Source of the DNA: Otatea glauca
Taxonomy: Eukaryota; Streptophyta; Magnoliopsida; Poales; Poaceae
Direction of reading: 5' to 3'
Assembly: GCA_036346275.1 (NCBI GenBank)
Contig: CM070725.1
Coordinates: 41,416,104 to 41,480,103, forward strand
Length of the DNA stretch: 64,000 nt
The first letter of the stretch is position 1; every line of letters begins with the position of its first letter. Shown one piece after another: positions 45,535 to 58,175 of this stretch. The position numbers and the translations under genes were made by a program. The notes beneath the pieces were generated by a model that saw only the letters and a list, made by a program, of their open reading frames with translations, had not been told where the DNA came from and made no database searches.

Positions 45535-48500
45535 CGAATGCCAAGTGGCAGCACTAGAAATTTTCTAGTGGGTGTGCTTATGCTCACGCCTTGCCAGCAA
45601 GCGCCGCCGTCGCTTGAGCCACCTACCGCTTGTGCGTCGCCATCCACCCGAGCGCGCCGCTCACCCTATCCGCACCACCTGCCACCCACCCGAGCCGCAT
45701 GTTGCCTACCACGCCGCTCGCCGGCCCGCACCGCAGACTACTCGAGCCACTTGCCACCTGCCACGTCACAAAGCTCGCCCCAGCCCCGCGTTCCCGCTCG
45801 CTCTGCCGCCCGCCGCCCGAGCCACTGCGCCTCCTGCCGTGCCCCTCGTCTGCCTGCCTGGCGGGCCCGCGCTACTCATCTGAGAGTAGCTTATGTTCTC
45901 AAAATTTTAGAGGTGTCGAGGCATACTCGGAACCCCTAATTCCGCCTCCAGCAACTAGGCCGTAGAACCTGATCAGAGACTGCAGAGGTGGCGACTGCTG
46001 GATACGTGCTTGCCGACGAGGGGTATGCATCGTTGTTTCGTTTGTCAGTAGTCGTCGGTACACGGGTCCAGATGGATCTGTGTATACGCACGTAGCATAG
46101 CGTATAAGAAATATTTCTCCTCCACGAAAATGAGTGGAAAGCTCGTGTGTCGTTGTCGAGGAAGAAATTAACTTCCTTATGTGAGAACGGAGACGAGATA
46201 CGAGTTGTTTCAGATGCCCATGTTTCCAACTACTTGAGGAAAAACCTTCCATGGACCAAATCAAGTATGAGCAACAGCAAGCATGACTAGGTTCTATAGC
46301 TTAGCTCACTGCTCAAGCAACCAGCTGGCAAGTAGTGCAAGAGAGTGTCACACACCATGTTTAGGTCTCTTATGGGATAGATTATGATTTTGCAGATTTT
46401 GAATTATGCGAAAATCAGTTGGCACTCAGTTTCCAATTCTATATAGAAGGGCTGATCTGATTGTGGAGAAGCTATCCAGAATCCTCCTGTTTGGTAGATA
46501 ATTGATCTATTTTTCTTTTAAGCAGAAGTTACGTAGAAACTGTCCCAAGCGTAAAGAGAAGTATGAAAACACAGTTCTGCACTATAAGCCAGAAAGTGTG
46601 GCGACTTGCGAAATGCTCCGTCGTACATACCCTAGGATTCCAGTTATATGACCTGATCGACGTGATAGTAGCCATTATCCTTACCGTTCATCTACTAATT
46701 GTACTGTTTGTTAACGCCTATTTCGAATGATAATTTTTTTAATATTTCTGTGAAAATTAGACAATTTCTACGAAATTACTAGGAGTATGTTCCAAAGAGG
46801 AACTTGTAATTTAGTTTTACACCATTTTAATGGAGGAGGCGCACTTGGCAGCCTTAGCTCGCCGGAAGACGGCAGAGGTTCCCCTGGGAAATTATGTCTG
46901 TACAAGAAGTATTGTTCTTTCCTCTAATTTTTCTTCTCGTATAGTTTCCGGAGAACATTCCAATCACTTTTGGCTTGCCTATCGACCGAAATTCGCCACG
47001 TGAACGTCGAACGGCGTACAGCACTCGCCAGGTCGCCTAGCCGTAGCTTTTCTCTGCTACTTCCACTGCCATGAGCACAAGCTCCCCCTGAATTGAAGTA
47101 GACTGGCATAAGTGGAGCGACGCTAATGGCCACGCACGCGCGGTGATATTCAACTGCGCGGGCAAACTAAACTATCAATCGCTTAGTTTGATCGGTATAT
47201 TATCATATTCCTGGACAAGATAGACGCTGAATCGATTGCATATTAAACGTGGTCATATATGCCTGATACGCTTCTTTGTCCCCTGTTAAAGATGAAGGAC
47301 AAACAAGAGAACGGTACGCATCATCCTCGAACATATCCAAGTATTTCTACTACTGATCAATTCCTGCTGTTTTTCAAACTTAGTTCAACATCTTTAACTT
47401 CTCGATGAATATGATCACATTTTCCGCGTGGTGCCAACTTATATATATCTTGGTTCTTCATCACGGCATCGTATTGATCATGACTGTAGACAGGACCAAG
47501 GATTAATTGTTGGAATAAATGTGGTATTAGCAAAGGTTTAATTACTTTAATTATAAGCAAGATTAGTAATCAGAGAATAACATAGCCATAAAAATATAGA
47601 TACTGAAAGATGATATTGTCTAATATCAAAGCAAAACAACTCAGCAAGTATCTAAGCATGAATATAACAAAGAGCAAGTAACGGTGACTCTCAACTAGAT
47701 ACAAAAGCTTAAATTGAATATAGATTGCTCTCAGATGTGGGACTGCCTTAATTAAAATACCTCCTCACTACTAGGAACAGGATCATAGACTAATTTGTAA
47801 CATTATTTTCTATACGGACTTACCAAAAAGATTTGAATCAGTATTAAAAGTTCAGTTTATCAGTTTAGGTATGAAAATGTTTGCTTACTGGTCCGTCTAG
47901 CACAAACTAAATGTAACAACAGAAATAGAATAAGCTACCAACACTAAACAGGGCATATGAACATAACTGACCAGAGAACAAGAGGTTAATAAATTGATGG
48001 ATTTAACTATAAAAGAATCATAATTTCAGTAAACCGACTATATTATCACAAATTGTCTCACTACAACTCAATTCTCATAGAGCAATAACCACCCCACGTA
48101 CAAGGTCCCCGAAACAATCAATGTCTAGCCCCTTTGCACAATGTATAGAACAAGATGACAAAAGGTTGAGTATACTCACAAAACACTGACTGTCAGTTAG
48201 TGAAAAACCGGCTAGGCTCATCAAAGACGATTTCCCAGAAAACAATATTGCCGTTATAATATCACAAACCGGCGAGAGTTTCGAAGATACAAAGCCACAA
48301 ATCACCGAATGAGGCAATTCACTAAGTAGTCCCGAGATGCAACCAATACTGCTCAGAGCCACAAAACCGATTCCCTGGCCAAGGGAGATGATCACGTTGA
48401 ACAACAACAACAGGTCTCAAGGACCTGCTCCATCGAAGCAACACACAACCGAGTACAAATTCGCCATAGAGCCGGATCAACCAACCAACCAAGCAAGGTC

Positions 48501-48695
48501 AGCACACAAGCTCGGCAACAGAGAGAATCACACACACCTCGCCTTCCATAGAAAGCCTCAAGCAGCCGGCCTAGGTCACCTTCTCAAGTAACCTCAGGTT
48601 ACTTGTGATAGCGGCATCCACGGAGTGAAATGAAAGTAGATCGGTGCCAAGAATCACAAGAGGACTTCGAACTAGAACCAAGTGAAAGCTTCAAC
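45534..48695. repeat. Block D copy C, left part
   Basis: Same start, order and content as copy A (14734 onward). It has about 290 bp (46075-46365) missing from copy A but present in copy B. It ends at AAGCTTCAAC where LTR L5 is inserted. The minus-strand open frame at 48410-48075 extends the one at 17317-17093 because copy A has TAG where copy C has CAG. The predicted peptide is hydrophobic and of unknown identity. Confidence 0.9.
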
Positions 48696-51600
48696 TCTAA
48701 CATCCTGAAAAACAAAGTAATATAAAAATAAATATTTTAAATTTGAAAATATTTATTTATGAGTTTATTGGATTTATTGGTTCTTATTTGAATTTTTTTG
48801 GATTTTTGTATTGTATGGAAATCCAACAAATAGAATTAGTAAAAGGTAAAATGGTAACAAGATAAAAGGTAAAAGTAAAATCTTGAAAAGTGTATATATT
48901 TAAAATCATATTAGCTGGTACATGAATTTTAATACATAGCATAGTGAACAAAAAGTTGAAAAGACATCCTTTGACCTCCAAATAGTGCAAGGACAGATTT
49001 ATTATAAAATTTTCGAAATCCATCTGCTCCTGAAAAATTTACCATAATATCCTTAAGGCAATATTTACCTCTGGTAAAAATATCAGGAATTAATAATGTC
49101 ATTTAGACCTTCTAAAAATTCAAAAACAGAGGCATTGAGAATCTGAAAATTACCATGTTAGAATTTTTGTAAATTAACTACTAAATAATTTAATTTGAAA
49201 TTTTTATAGAGACATCATTATACCAAACTAAACTCTTATAAAAAGTTTCAAAAATACATATTATACTTTATGCCTTTAAATAAATGAAAACCTGAAAAGA
49301 CAGTTTTGGACTGTGCTAAATGACAGAATTTATATAAATTTTATATAAGATATTTTGACCTAAAATTTTTACTGGAGGTATAAAACATATGCGATACACC
49401 TAGAAAAAAATTACAAAAGTTTTTACTTTGATTTGACCCCTCAATTAAATGCTCTAAGTATGTGCTGTCCTGAGAAACCAAGTTGGAATTGTCTTCTATT
49501 GCACTTGGGCCCACAGGTCAGCAGCTCATCCTCCCAGCCTCCTTTTGCCACGGCACAAACCTGGCGCCACAGGCCTGAACGTCCATAAATCACGAAGCTT
49601 CCTCACTTTTGCCCATTCCCCTCCATGATAGATCGCCAGCCATTTAATCACCAGCTTGAGCTCAAAAGCCAGAAGCTCTCATTTCTCCACCATTTCCGCA
49701 CGCTCCAGGAAGGAGGCGAAAGCCATGCTCAGCTCTCATTCGCCGAGTTGAGCCACCCCGGCCGCTTTCTTCTCCAGATCCGGCCACTCGACAAACAGCC
49801 CGCTCGGTAGTCCTCGACCAACCAAGTGGTAAGATAGAATCCCGAGAACCCCTTTTGCTCAATCCTCATCAATTTGACTCGAGTCGAGCTGATTTTTCTT
49901 CTTGCCGAGCCGCCATTTTTGACACCGCCCGAGCTCGGTGGCGCCATACCTCCGGCCATCTCCGGTGACAACCGAGCCTACCATCGGGTGCGTGTCAGCA
50001 AGCTCGTGCTCCCTGTGCCCTCGCCTTCGCCGGAACCCCGCCAGAACGCCGTTGCCCCCTACTGTTCTTCTTCTCCAAAAACGGCGCACGGTGCTAGAGA
50101 TTTCCGACCAACTTCCGACTAAGGTAAATGCAAAAATGGATTCCCCATAGCTCCCTGTTGCTAATCCTCCTGCCCATTCATGTCGAGACTTACTTTTCCT
50201 TCTTCTCCAGCGAGTTCTTGCCGTTGCCGCCGCCCCTCATGGTGGCGAGCACCTTTCCGACCTCCTCCGGACGAATCGGTACTTCCCCCGTGTGTGCACC
50301 GTCGAGGTGATGCTTGTACTGCTACTGATTCCCTTCTCCGGTGAGGTTTCGTCGTCGGCAAGCCGGAGAACCGAAAGCCTCTGTTCTTCGGTCACTGCGC
50401 AATGGACCCCTCCTGTCATCCAGTCGAGCAGAATGAAGTTCATGCGGTAAAATGCGCTTTCCAACTTTGAAAACGTATTTCCGAATTTCGGTTCTTTTCA
50501 ATACCCGAGCCAATTCAAATGCTTGTAGATTTTGCATTATAACTCCGAATTGAGTGAAATCAATTTCTATATTCATCTAAAATCTAGTGATTTCAGAATA
50601 TGCAATAACATTTTGAAAATGTTCACTGGGTAAATTTGAAGTTCAAATTTGAAAGAAAGGGCTAAAAACACACTTCATATTAAAATGTTGTAAATAAACT
50701 CAAGCTTGAAGGGAACTAATTTTAGGGAAATACTCATGTTTCCAGAAGTTCAAATATATAAAAATATTTAAATTTCATTTATGTTTGAATTACTTTCTAT
50801 TAAAGATTGTATTCAATGTATTAGAAATTCAAATAAACATAGTTTGAATAAAAGAAATATGGAATAAGAAAAATTGATTTCTTAATATTATCATGACAGT
50901 AGAATACCTTAATTTGCCAAAATAACTAATAAGTGAATTTGATTTGAACTGTCTTGAAAAGTGTGAAATAACTTAAATGTAAAAATGTGTATATACATAT
51001 AGCATAGAAAGTCAAATGGTTGTAATATAGATCAAATGAATTCAAATAAATCACCAAATCAGTTTTATTGTGTTCCTGACATTACAAGGATCTCAGATGT
51101 GTAATAATATTTAAAGTTTAATATATAAAATAGTAAATGTTTAATAGTCGGAGTATTAATGTTTGAATAATTCAAATAGTTATAAATTTCACAAATAAAC
51201 TTCAAATTTGACAAAACCAAATTCAATAACCTTGAAAAATATTACTCCTGGTGTCTGTACAAAGAAATTTTATATTTGTGCTAATCTGAAATAAGCCCAT
51301 ATTAAACTCTAGTGACTTCTTATAGGAAAACATTTCGGATAAAAGCCATTTGTCGTGAAATCAACTTTAAGTCACTTCGAATGTTCCTATTAATGCCTGA
51401 AAAGTGAGTAGATTATCCTAGTCGGTGTAGTCGCAATCTTGTATCAAAAACTGAACTCTTATCGAGTAGTAAATTGAACTATCAAGCTTCTTCGTCAACT
51501 CGTAGAACCTCTCGTTTAAGTGCAAAAACTATGGAAATTAGTTTAGAAATGATATTTAGGATATGGTCTACCGTATTCGAGAAAAATATTTTATTTACAA

Positions 51601-54012
51601 CTTACTTTTCAACTAAATCCTGCTAGTTGAATACCCCTAAAAAGTATGCTTGTCGTAACTTTTAATATCACATAAGCTTTTTCAACTATGAAATTAAAGT
51701 CTCGTCTAAAAGCCAAAATGTATGAAATCAGCCTAGATACGTTCTTCAAAGTATATGCTATCTAATTCCAAAGAAATAATCTTATTTCGTCATGTTTTGC
51801 ATATAAACTTTAATAGCCGAATAACCCTTAGTTTTATGTTTAGTGAACCTTACCGTAATCGGTATAAGTGAACATTGTAAAAACAAAGTTTATAACTAAC
51901 ATATTTGTATCACCAGAACCTTCTTAAAAACCATGAACAAATCTAGTAACCTAGCTTAATAGATCCAACTTATTCGAAAACCCTTCTTGTGCAAAATCGC
52001 TTAAGATTAAGTGCTATTTGCATAACCCTAACTTTAGTTAGTATTTTAATTCTTTTAATCCAAATAATTTTAGCATCTATAATTCGAAGTTATAAATACA
52101 AGAATTCATAATTCTAGCCTCTTGAATTCGTAAATCAAGAAAAGATAATCTATAAAAGAAACGTGTCTTGTACATAATAAAAGCCATTAAGTATATAAAT
52201 GTGTGTTTATCTAAATCATGAGATCTTGAAATCACATAATCCAAACCCTAAATCATTCCTGTTTTCTGTAGTGAATCTTTATTTGATTTGCTGTCTGTTT
52301 TCTTTTTGCCCTTATTAAACCTTGTTATTTGCTTTATTTCCGTTGGATGACGTGTAGAACCCGATGTCGTCGTTTCTATCGTCAACTTCATCTATTGCGA
52401 CCTCGTCTTCACCGTAAGCAATGATTAAGCAAGGCAAGAGCCCCTTTGACCATATTGATCCCAGTATTTTATATTCCTTTTGTTCATCGAATCGTTTCAT
52501 GCATGCGTTTACTTTCTGTAAATTCGCTATTTTGGGGTATTGGTAGATATACCTGTTGTCACATGAAACTCCTTGTTAATTATGGAAATGTGAACCTTGA
52601 TAACAGCAGAATAGGGCTAGAAATTACTTAATGCCAAATTGGGTATATGCGATCATGTTAAACCTGCTTAGCCATGCTTTAGATCTTTGTGGGGCAGATG
52701 ATCATGATTAAAATTGTTTCCTGAAATGTTTTATATGGAACCTAAATGGTCCTTTGTGGGAAATGGTTCTTTGGTAGTTTGCTAAAACCCCAAAATAAAA
52801 CTATGGTTTGACGCGGCGATTATTGGCAATAGCCGGATGTGCGAGCAGGTTTGCACGTAGTGTAGGGTAGAGTATCGCTGTGTCGGATTAAGGACCGAGC
52901 GATGGGACGGTGAATCCATGTTTCCGTACAACCACGAGGGTGGTATGGGACGATCTTAGCCTATTAAGTTGTTTAGATGTGGCTTTGCATCTATGGAAGG
53001 CGGAAGATTGCACAGCATTCGGTCGAGTGCATGCAGTAGGGGTTTCTACATACCAATGCAGCGGTGTACGCCTTGCCCGGGCAGAGACGTGGTGTTGTGT
53101 GTGATAAATGTGGATCCACGGCTTGGGTGAGTGTCTCTGTTTTCAGGGCGAGGGTTAACGTCCCGGGCTGGTGTAAAGCCACGTCTAGATAATATAACGG
53201 TTCTGTATGATCTCCTTGCCGACACACCAAAGGAAGTGTGTTAATTGTTCTGGCGAAACGGTTGATCATTCCTTGTGGGTAAAGTTGTACACCTCTGCAG
53301 AGTGTAAATCTAATCGATTAGCCGCGTCCACGGTCAAGAACACTTGGTGACGTTATTCCATGCTAGAGTCTTTGGTAATTTTCTAAAATGGGTTTCGTCT
53401 GAACTTGTTTTAGCAATTGTTGCTTTATGTCGAAGGGCTGACATTGATGGACCTTGTGGTTTGGTTTATTCAAACTCACGTCATGGAGGACTGTGAGTAT
53501 TACTTATTGTTGTATATATTTCTTATCAATCAACATGCTTTTATAAATTCCATTTGCAAATGATAACTTGTTTTACAATTCAATTTCGCTTTATGCAAAT
53601 TAACTGTATTAGCCTTTCCTTTGAAATGGCCTGCATATATTATAGGTTTTGCTCAAGTCTTACTGAGTACGTAAAGTACTCACCCTTGCTTAATTAATAT
53701 TTTAGGTGGAAGTTAGCAAGGCTTCGAGTCTCTTTTCGTCGCAGGTTGCGGGATCTCCTTCATCGTGTTCTATCTGGAGTTTATGCCTTGTCAGTTGCCT
53801 GCGGGTCGGATGGGCAAACTATAAGATTTTATTTCTTTTGCTGCTTTATTCTCTGAGTTGTAGCTTTTCCTTTATGTAATAGCTTCCGCTTTAATTTATT
53901 TGTGGTGTGGTTGTGATTCCAATTGTTGTAAACATGTGAGTGCTAGCTACTAATCCAGGGAATAGCACAGTAATCACATGGAGGTTCCTGTTCATCAGAA
54001 CGGGGTCTCACA
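48696..54012 (+). mobile_element. Very long solo LTR (5.3 kb), copy L5
   Basis: Begins TCTAACATCCTG (TG start mutated to TC) and ends GGGGTCTCACA. The 5-bp target duplication TCAAC is present at 48691-48695 and 54013-54017, and the uninterrupted site TCAAC is at 17598-17602 in copy A. There is no second LTR and no gag or pol inside. It includes a GC-rich segment (49500-50420), an AT-rich middle, and near the right end the conserved CTCTGCAGAG block (about 53294). Inverted relative to L4. Confidence 0.9.
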
Positions 54013-55531
54013 TCAACCGGATTTGAGGGGATTAGAAATCATCAAATGGGGAAAAGTTGAGAATTTTCATAGTGTACCCCAAAGAGGAACTTCCATTGTG
54101 CTTTAAAGGAGCATCGGGGAGAGAAAGAGGAGAAACGGCCACCGAGTGCACTGCACCCCGCCAGCGGCTTCCCCCTAACCCATTCGCCTCCCCCACTACT
54201 CGCTAGCTCAGTCTGGGACTAGGGCACCGAGAGGTGGTGCCTTAGCCTCAGTCGGCTGGGTTGGCTTGGCCTCGTGGGCCGGGCTGGCCCAATTGGCCTT
54301 TTCTCCCCTTTTTTCCCTTTTATGAAATTTGAGAAAACCAAATTCTCTCAATATTAATTGCATACTAGTAGCACTGAACGTATTGATTAGTATGAAGTAT
54401 GATGGTCACCAAGGGTGGAGCTAGGCCTCGGACCAGTAGGGCCTTAGCCGAGGCTTAGCCCAAGCAGCAATGGACCAGTTCACCAAAGGCCCAGCAGCTC
54501 TAGCAATATGACCGGCGGCCAGGACTAGCAGGACTACTGGAGCGACCGAGCGACGTCCTAGCTCTTCGAATCTTCGTCACGTTTTGCTGGTGGCATTAGC
54601 TCAAGATTGCACGACAACAGTGATGCAAACAGAGGGCTAAGATTCAATTCAATGGTACAATTTTATCTTTTGAAAAGTTCTCTAAATTTAATTGCGAGAT
54701 TGCATGTTCATCAGTTCATGTATCTCTTCTTTTCCTCTTTTCATCCGTAGTCCGTAGAAATAGCCTTGAGGACACCAGATTCATATGTGTGGAGAATATA
54801 CTTCTTCAGTTCTTTGGAAAAAGAAATCTAATTTTTTTGGTTATGACATTAAAGATTGCTGGTATTTTGGATAAAAATGAAAATAAAACTATGATTTGAC
54901 ACAAGCGATTATTGGTGATAGCCGGATGTGCATGGGATTTTCACGTATTGTAGGGGGAGATTATCACCCGGTCAAATTAAGGACCGAACTATGGGTTGTT
55001 TTCAGGCCAAGGACACGGATAACCACAAGTGCTGGTATGGGACGGCCTTAACCTATTAAGTTATCTAGGTTTAACTTTGCACGTTGGAAGGCTAGAGTAG
55101 TACAGGCATTTCGGGTAGGTTTGCTTGTAGGGGTTTCTACATACCAATGCAACGGTGTATGCCTTGCTCTGGGGAGAAACGGTGATGGCATGAGCGATTT
55201 GTCTTGGTTACTGTGTGAATGTTATCATATCTTAGGTATGTTGTTTCTGCCGCCATAGCAGGAGTTTAACATTACCAGGCTGGTGCAAAGTTAGATCTAG
55301 ATAATGTAACAGTTATGTTATGATCACCCTACCGACAGACCAAAGTAAGTGTATTATTGGCCTGGCGAAAGGGGTTGATCATTTCTTGTGGTTGTGGGTA
55401 AAGCTGTACACCTCTGCAGAGTGTAAATCTTTTCGAAAAGCTACGTCCGCGGTTATTGGCACTTAGTAAAGTCATCACATAGTTAGAATTTTGATATTTT
55501 CAAAAATAGAATTAGTTTGAAAATGTGTTGA
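54013..55531. repeat. Block D copy C, right part
   Basis: Resumes at CAACCGGATTTGAGGGG after the target duplication and matches 17598-19117 almost base for base, then diverges at GTGTTGA. Includes the GC-rich stretch 54110-54310 and the start of old LTR fragment L6. Confidence 0.9.
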
Positions 55532-56134
55532 AAAGTTAATGCTTGAGACTAGGGTTTGGCTATAAATTGATATGATACAATCATGAAGGACTGTGGAATG
55601 TGACATGTTACTCAGCTATTATTTTAATATCATTCTTACTGCTTTGACAAAATCCGCTTGCAATCTATTACATATTTATGATTCTTTTTCGCCAATGCAA
55701 AATAATTGTAGAAACCTCTCTATTGTCATGACCTGCATTTATATATATATATGCATTTGCGAAACACTATAAGTCTTGCTGAGTACATAAGTACTCAAAC
55801 TTGCTTAATTTGTTGGTTTAGTAAGTGAAGAACATGAGATTCCAAATGACTCATACTTTTACGCAGGCTACGGGGAATTCGATAACGACTCTTTCTAGGA
55901 TTTCACCTTGTTAGTTGCTTGCGGGTTATGGATGGGTAAATCACAAGGCTTTTGGTTTTTCCGCTGCTATTTACCTTAGTTTGTCAGAATGTTGTATAAT
56001 TAAACTTTCAATGTCACATGTAATATAACTTGTGTATGAATGTAGTTGATAAACATGTGCGTACTAGCCACTGATTATGGGACTAGTATTGTGGACACAT
56101 GGAGGCCTTTCATGCTATAATGGCAGGTCCTCAC
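54890..56134 (+). mobile_element. Old LTR fragment L6, same family as L5
   Basis: Same ordered blocks as the last 1.2 kb of L5 (ATAGCCGGATGTGC, TGTACACCTCTGCAGAGTG near 55405, CTTGCTGAGTACATAAGTACTC, ATGGAGGCCTTTCATG), ending in GGTCCTCACA at 56134. Strongly diverged, so older than L5. Its left edge is truncated. The part up to 55531 is duplicated at 18465-19117. Confidence 0.75.
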
Positions 56135-57265
56135 AAACTGTGATATACAAACTGGACAAAATTAGAAGATGTTTCTTTTGGCAAGCTGGAAATAGGAAAA
56201 GGAAGTATCATTTAGTCAAATGGGATGTTATTTGTCGCCCACAACAAAAGGAGGTTCGGGAATTCAAGATTTGTGCAAATTAAATATAAGTTTGCTTTGT
56301 AAGCAGTGGTGGAAATCGGAATCTGAAAATGGTTTATGGTAGGAAATTGTTAAAGGAAAATACTTGAAAGACAAAAGCATTTGTAAAATAAATCATAGCC
56401 AGAGGGATTCCTCGTGCTGGACTGATATTTTAAAAGTGAAAGAAACTTATCTTATAGGAAGGACTTTGATAGTGGGTAATGGAAAATCAATAGACTTTTG
56501 GCATGATTGTTAAGAGTGGTGTTACTTCTTTATGTGTCTCGTTCTCTGATTTGTATAAAATCTGTAATGAACAATAAATTTTGTTTTGCCATGTTGTGGC
56601 AAACAATGGGGTACTTACTTTCAGATGATGGATTACCCAGGAACATAAGCACAAATTGAGACAACTACAAGCCATTATTGCTAAAGTAGCTCTGTCAGAT
56701 TTTAATGATAAACAAAAATGGGGCTGGGAGAAATTTGGTTTGTTCACCGTCAGATCTGTCTATAAGTATCTTTATAAGAACCTTCCTAATCATACTCATA
56801 AAATGCTGTGCAAAGCCAAAATGCCTCTTAAATCAAAATCTTTATTTGGTTGATTTGGAGAAATGCTATCTTAACTAAAGATAACTTGTCAAGAAGAAAT
56901 TGGCAAGGGAATAAATATTGTAGCTTCTGTTCTGAACCTGAAACAATCAGTCATTTGTTGGTTGCATGGTTGCAAAATACATGTGGAGATTGATTGGGAG
57001 TATGATATGGGCTAGTTGTCGGCCTACTTCTTTTAAGCAATATTTGTGGTGGATTAATCATTTTCTTTCTGGTGGGAGAGACATTTTCATTATGGGTTTG
57101 TCTGTGTATGCTGGTCTATATGGAAAATTCGAAACAAGGCTTGCTTTAAAGGAAAAAATAGTTGGATCTCCTGCTTAGATCATCTATTACTTTTGTACTT
57201 TCGTAAAATACTGGGCAGGTTCATACAGGGAAAGCATGAAGGAGGAGATCATTGCAAATGCTTAT
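56135..57265 (+). pseudogene. LINE (non-LTR retrotransposon) 3' part, 5'-truncated
   Basis: Frames on the plus strand encode the end of a plant LINE reverse transcriptase, VIYKLDKIRRCFFWQ and KYHLVKWDVICRP. The zf-RVT region follows: FTVRSVYKYLY, AKMPLKSKSLF, then NWQGNKYC-FC and a SHLL-type Cys/His segment in shifted frames. Stops and frame changes are frequent. The endonuclease and most of the RT are absent. The left edge is the end of LTR fragment L6. Confidence 0.8.
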
Positions 57266-57522
57266 CAGTGACGGAGCTAGAAAAATTTTAATAGGGTGCA
57301 CACTTCAAACGTGTAACTCTATAGTTTTGTATAATAATTTTGTACCATCATAAATCCAACATATATATTTGAAATTTGTTAAAAGTACAATACAAATAGT
57401 TTTAAGGTCTTAAAAATCCCAAACCACCAAAATTGAAACTAATTTAATCAATAAATTTAGCCTATTGTAGAGGTAAAATTTTGACGTTTCTCAAATTTTT
57501 GGGTGGTTCCACCCCTGGTGCT
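57266..57522. mobile_element. Possible MITE remnant
   Basis: AT-rich 250 bp that begins CAGTGACGGAGCTAG and ends GGTGGTTCCACCCCTGGTG, resembling the AGTGGCGGAGC...CCACCCCT ends of common grass MITEs. The right terminal repeat is incomplete. Confidence 0.35.
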
Positions 57523-57701
57523 GATGTTATCCAAGTTGAAGCTCTCCATCGACATTATGAAGGTAATGGAAGAAATCAAGCTGAAGGTGATAGGCGGTTG
57601 ATGTTGGCAAGACAGGAGCGCGATGTGGAAGAAACATCGCTGGAGTATGCTGGAGATGGGGCTTCTGAAACCCTGTGACGCCATGATCAAAAACTAGTAT
57701 T
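57523..57701. other. Short unassigned segment beside copia LTR
   Basis: An open frame on the plus strand (to 57678) is Glu/Arg-rich, with HRHYEGNGRNQAEGDRR. No family recognised; possibly the 3' end of the LINE or a gene fragment. It ends with GTATT, the presumed half target site of the copia LTR. Confidence 0.3.
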
Positions 57702-57928
57702 TGTTAAGGAACCTCGCTATCGAATAGTCCGGGGTTCCCGAACAGATCTGAATTGGAGAACAGAAAGAGAGAGAGAGACGTGTTTAAGGAGAGCAATAGC
57801 GGAAATTCTTTATTGCTAATGATTTCTTGTACATAGGGGGGACCCCCCTCCTCCTTTTATAGCGCTCACCTAGGGTTTAGGCTAAGGGACCACATGGGCC
57901 TTCAATGGGCCATCAGGGTTTCCCAACA
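57702..57928 (-). mobile_element. 3' LTR of the copia element
   Basis: 227 bp starting TGTTGGGAAACC right after the purine tract AAGGGGGAG and ending CCTTAACA. It contains TATAAAAGGAGG (about 57858) and an AATAAAG signal further on, in the correct order for a copia LTR. Confidence 0.85.
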
Positions 57929-58175
57929 CTCCCCCTTGGGCCCTTTGCCGCGAGATGCATATGCCTCATTAAAACTCCAGAAAAACCCAGTGGGAAAAAT
58001 ACTTGGAGAAAGAGTACATAGCATACGCTTACTATGTTGCACGAATTGCTTCGTTAAAAACCTTATGCAAAAAAACTTCATGAAAAACTTGCTAAGGAAA
58101 AAGAGTACAATTCTCCCAACTTCAATTGCTATTCTTCGAGATTCATGTTGGGTATTCATAATTCATCTTCGAGAT

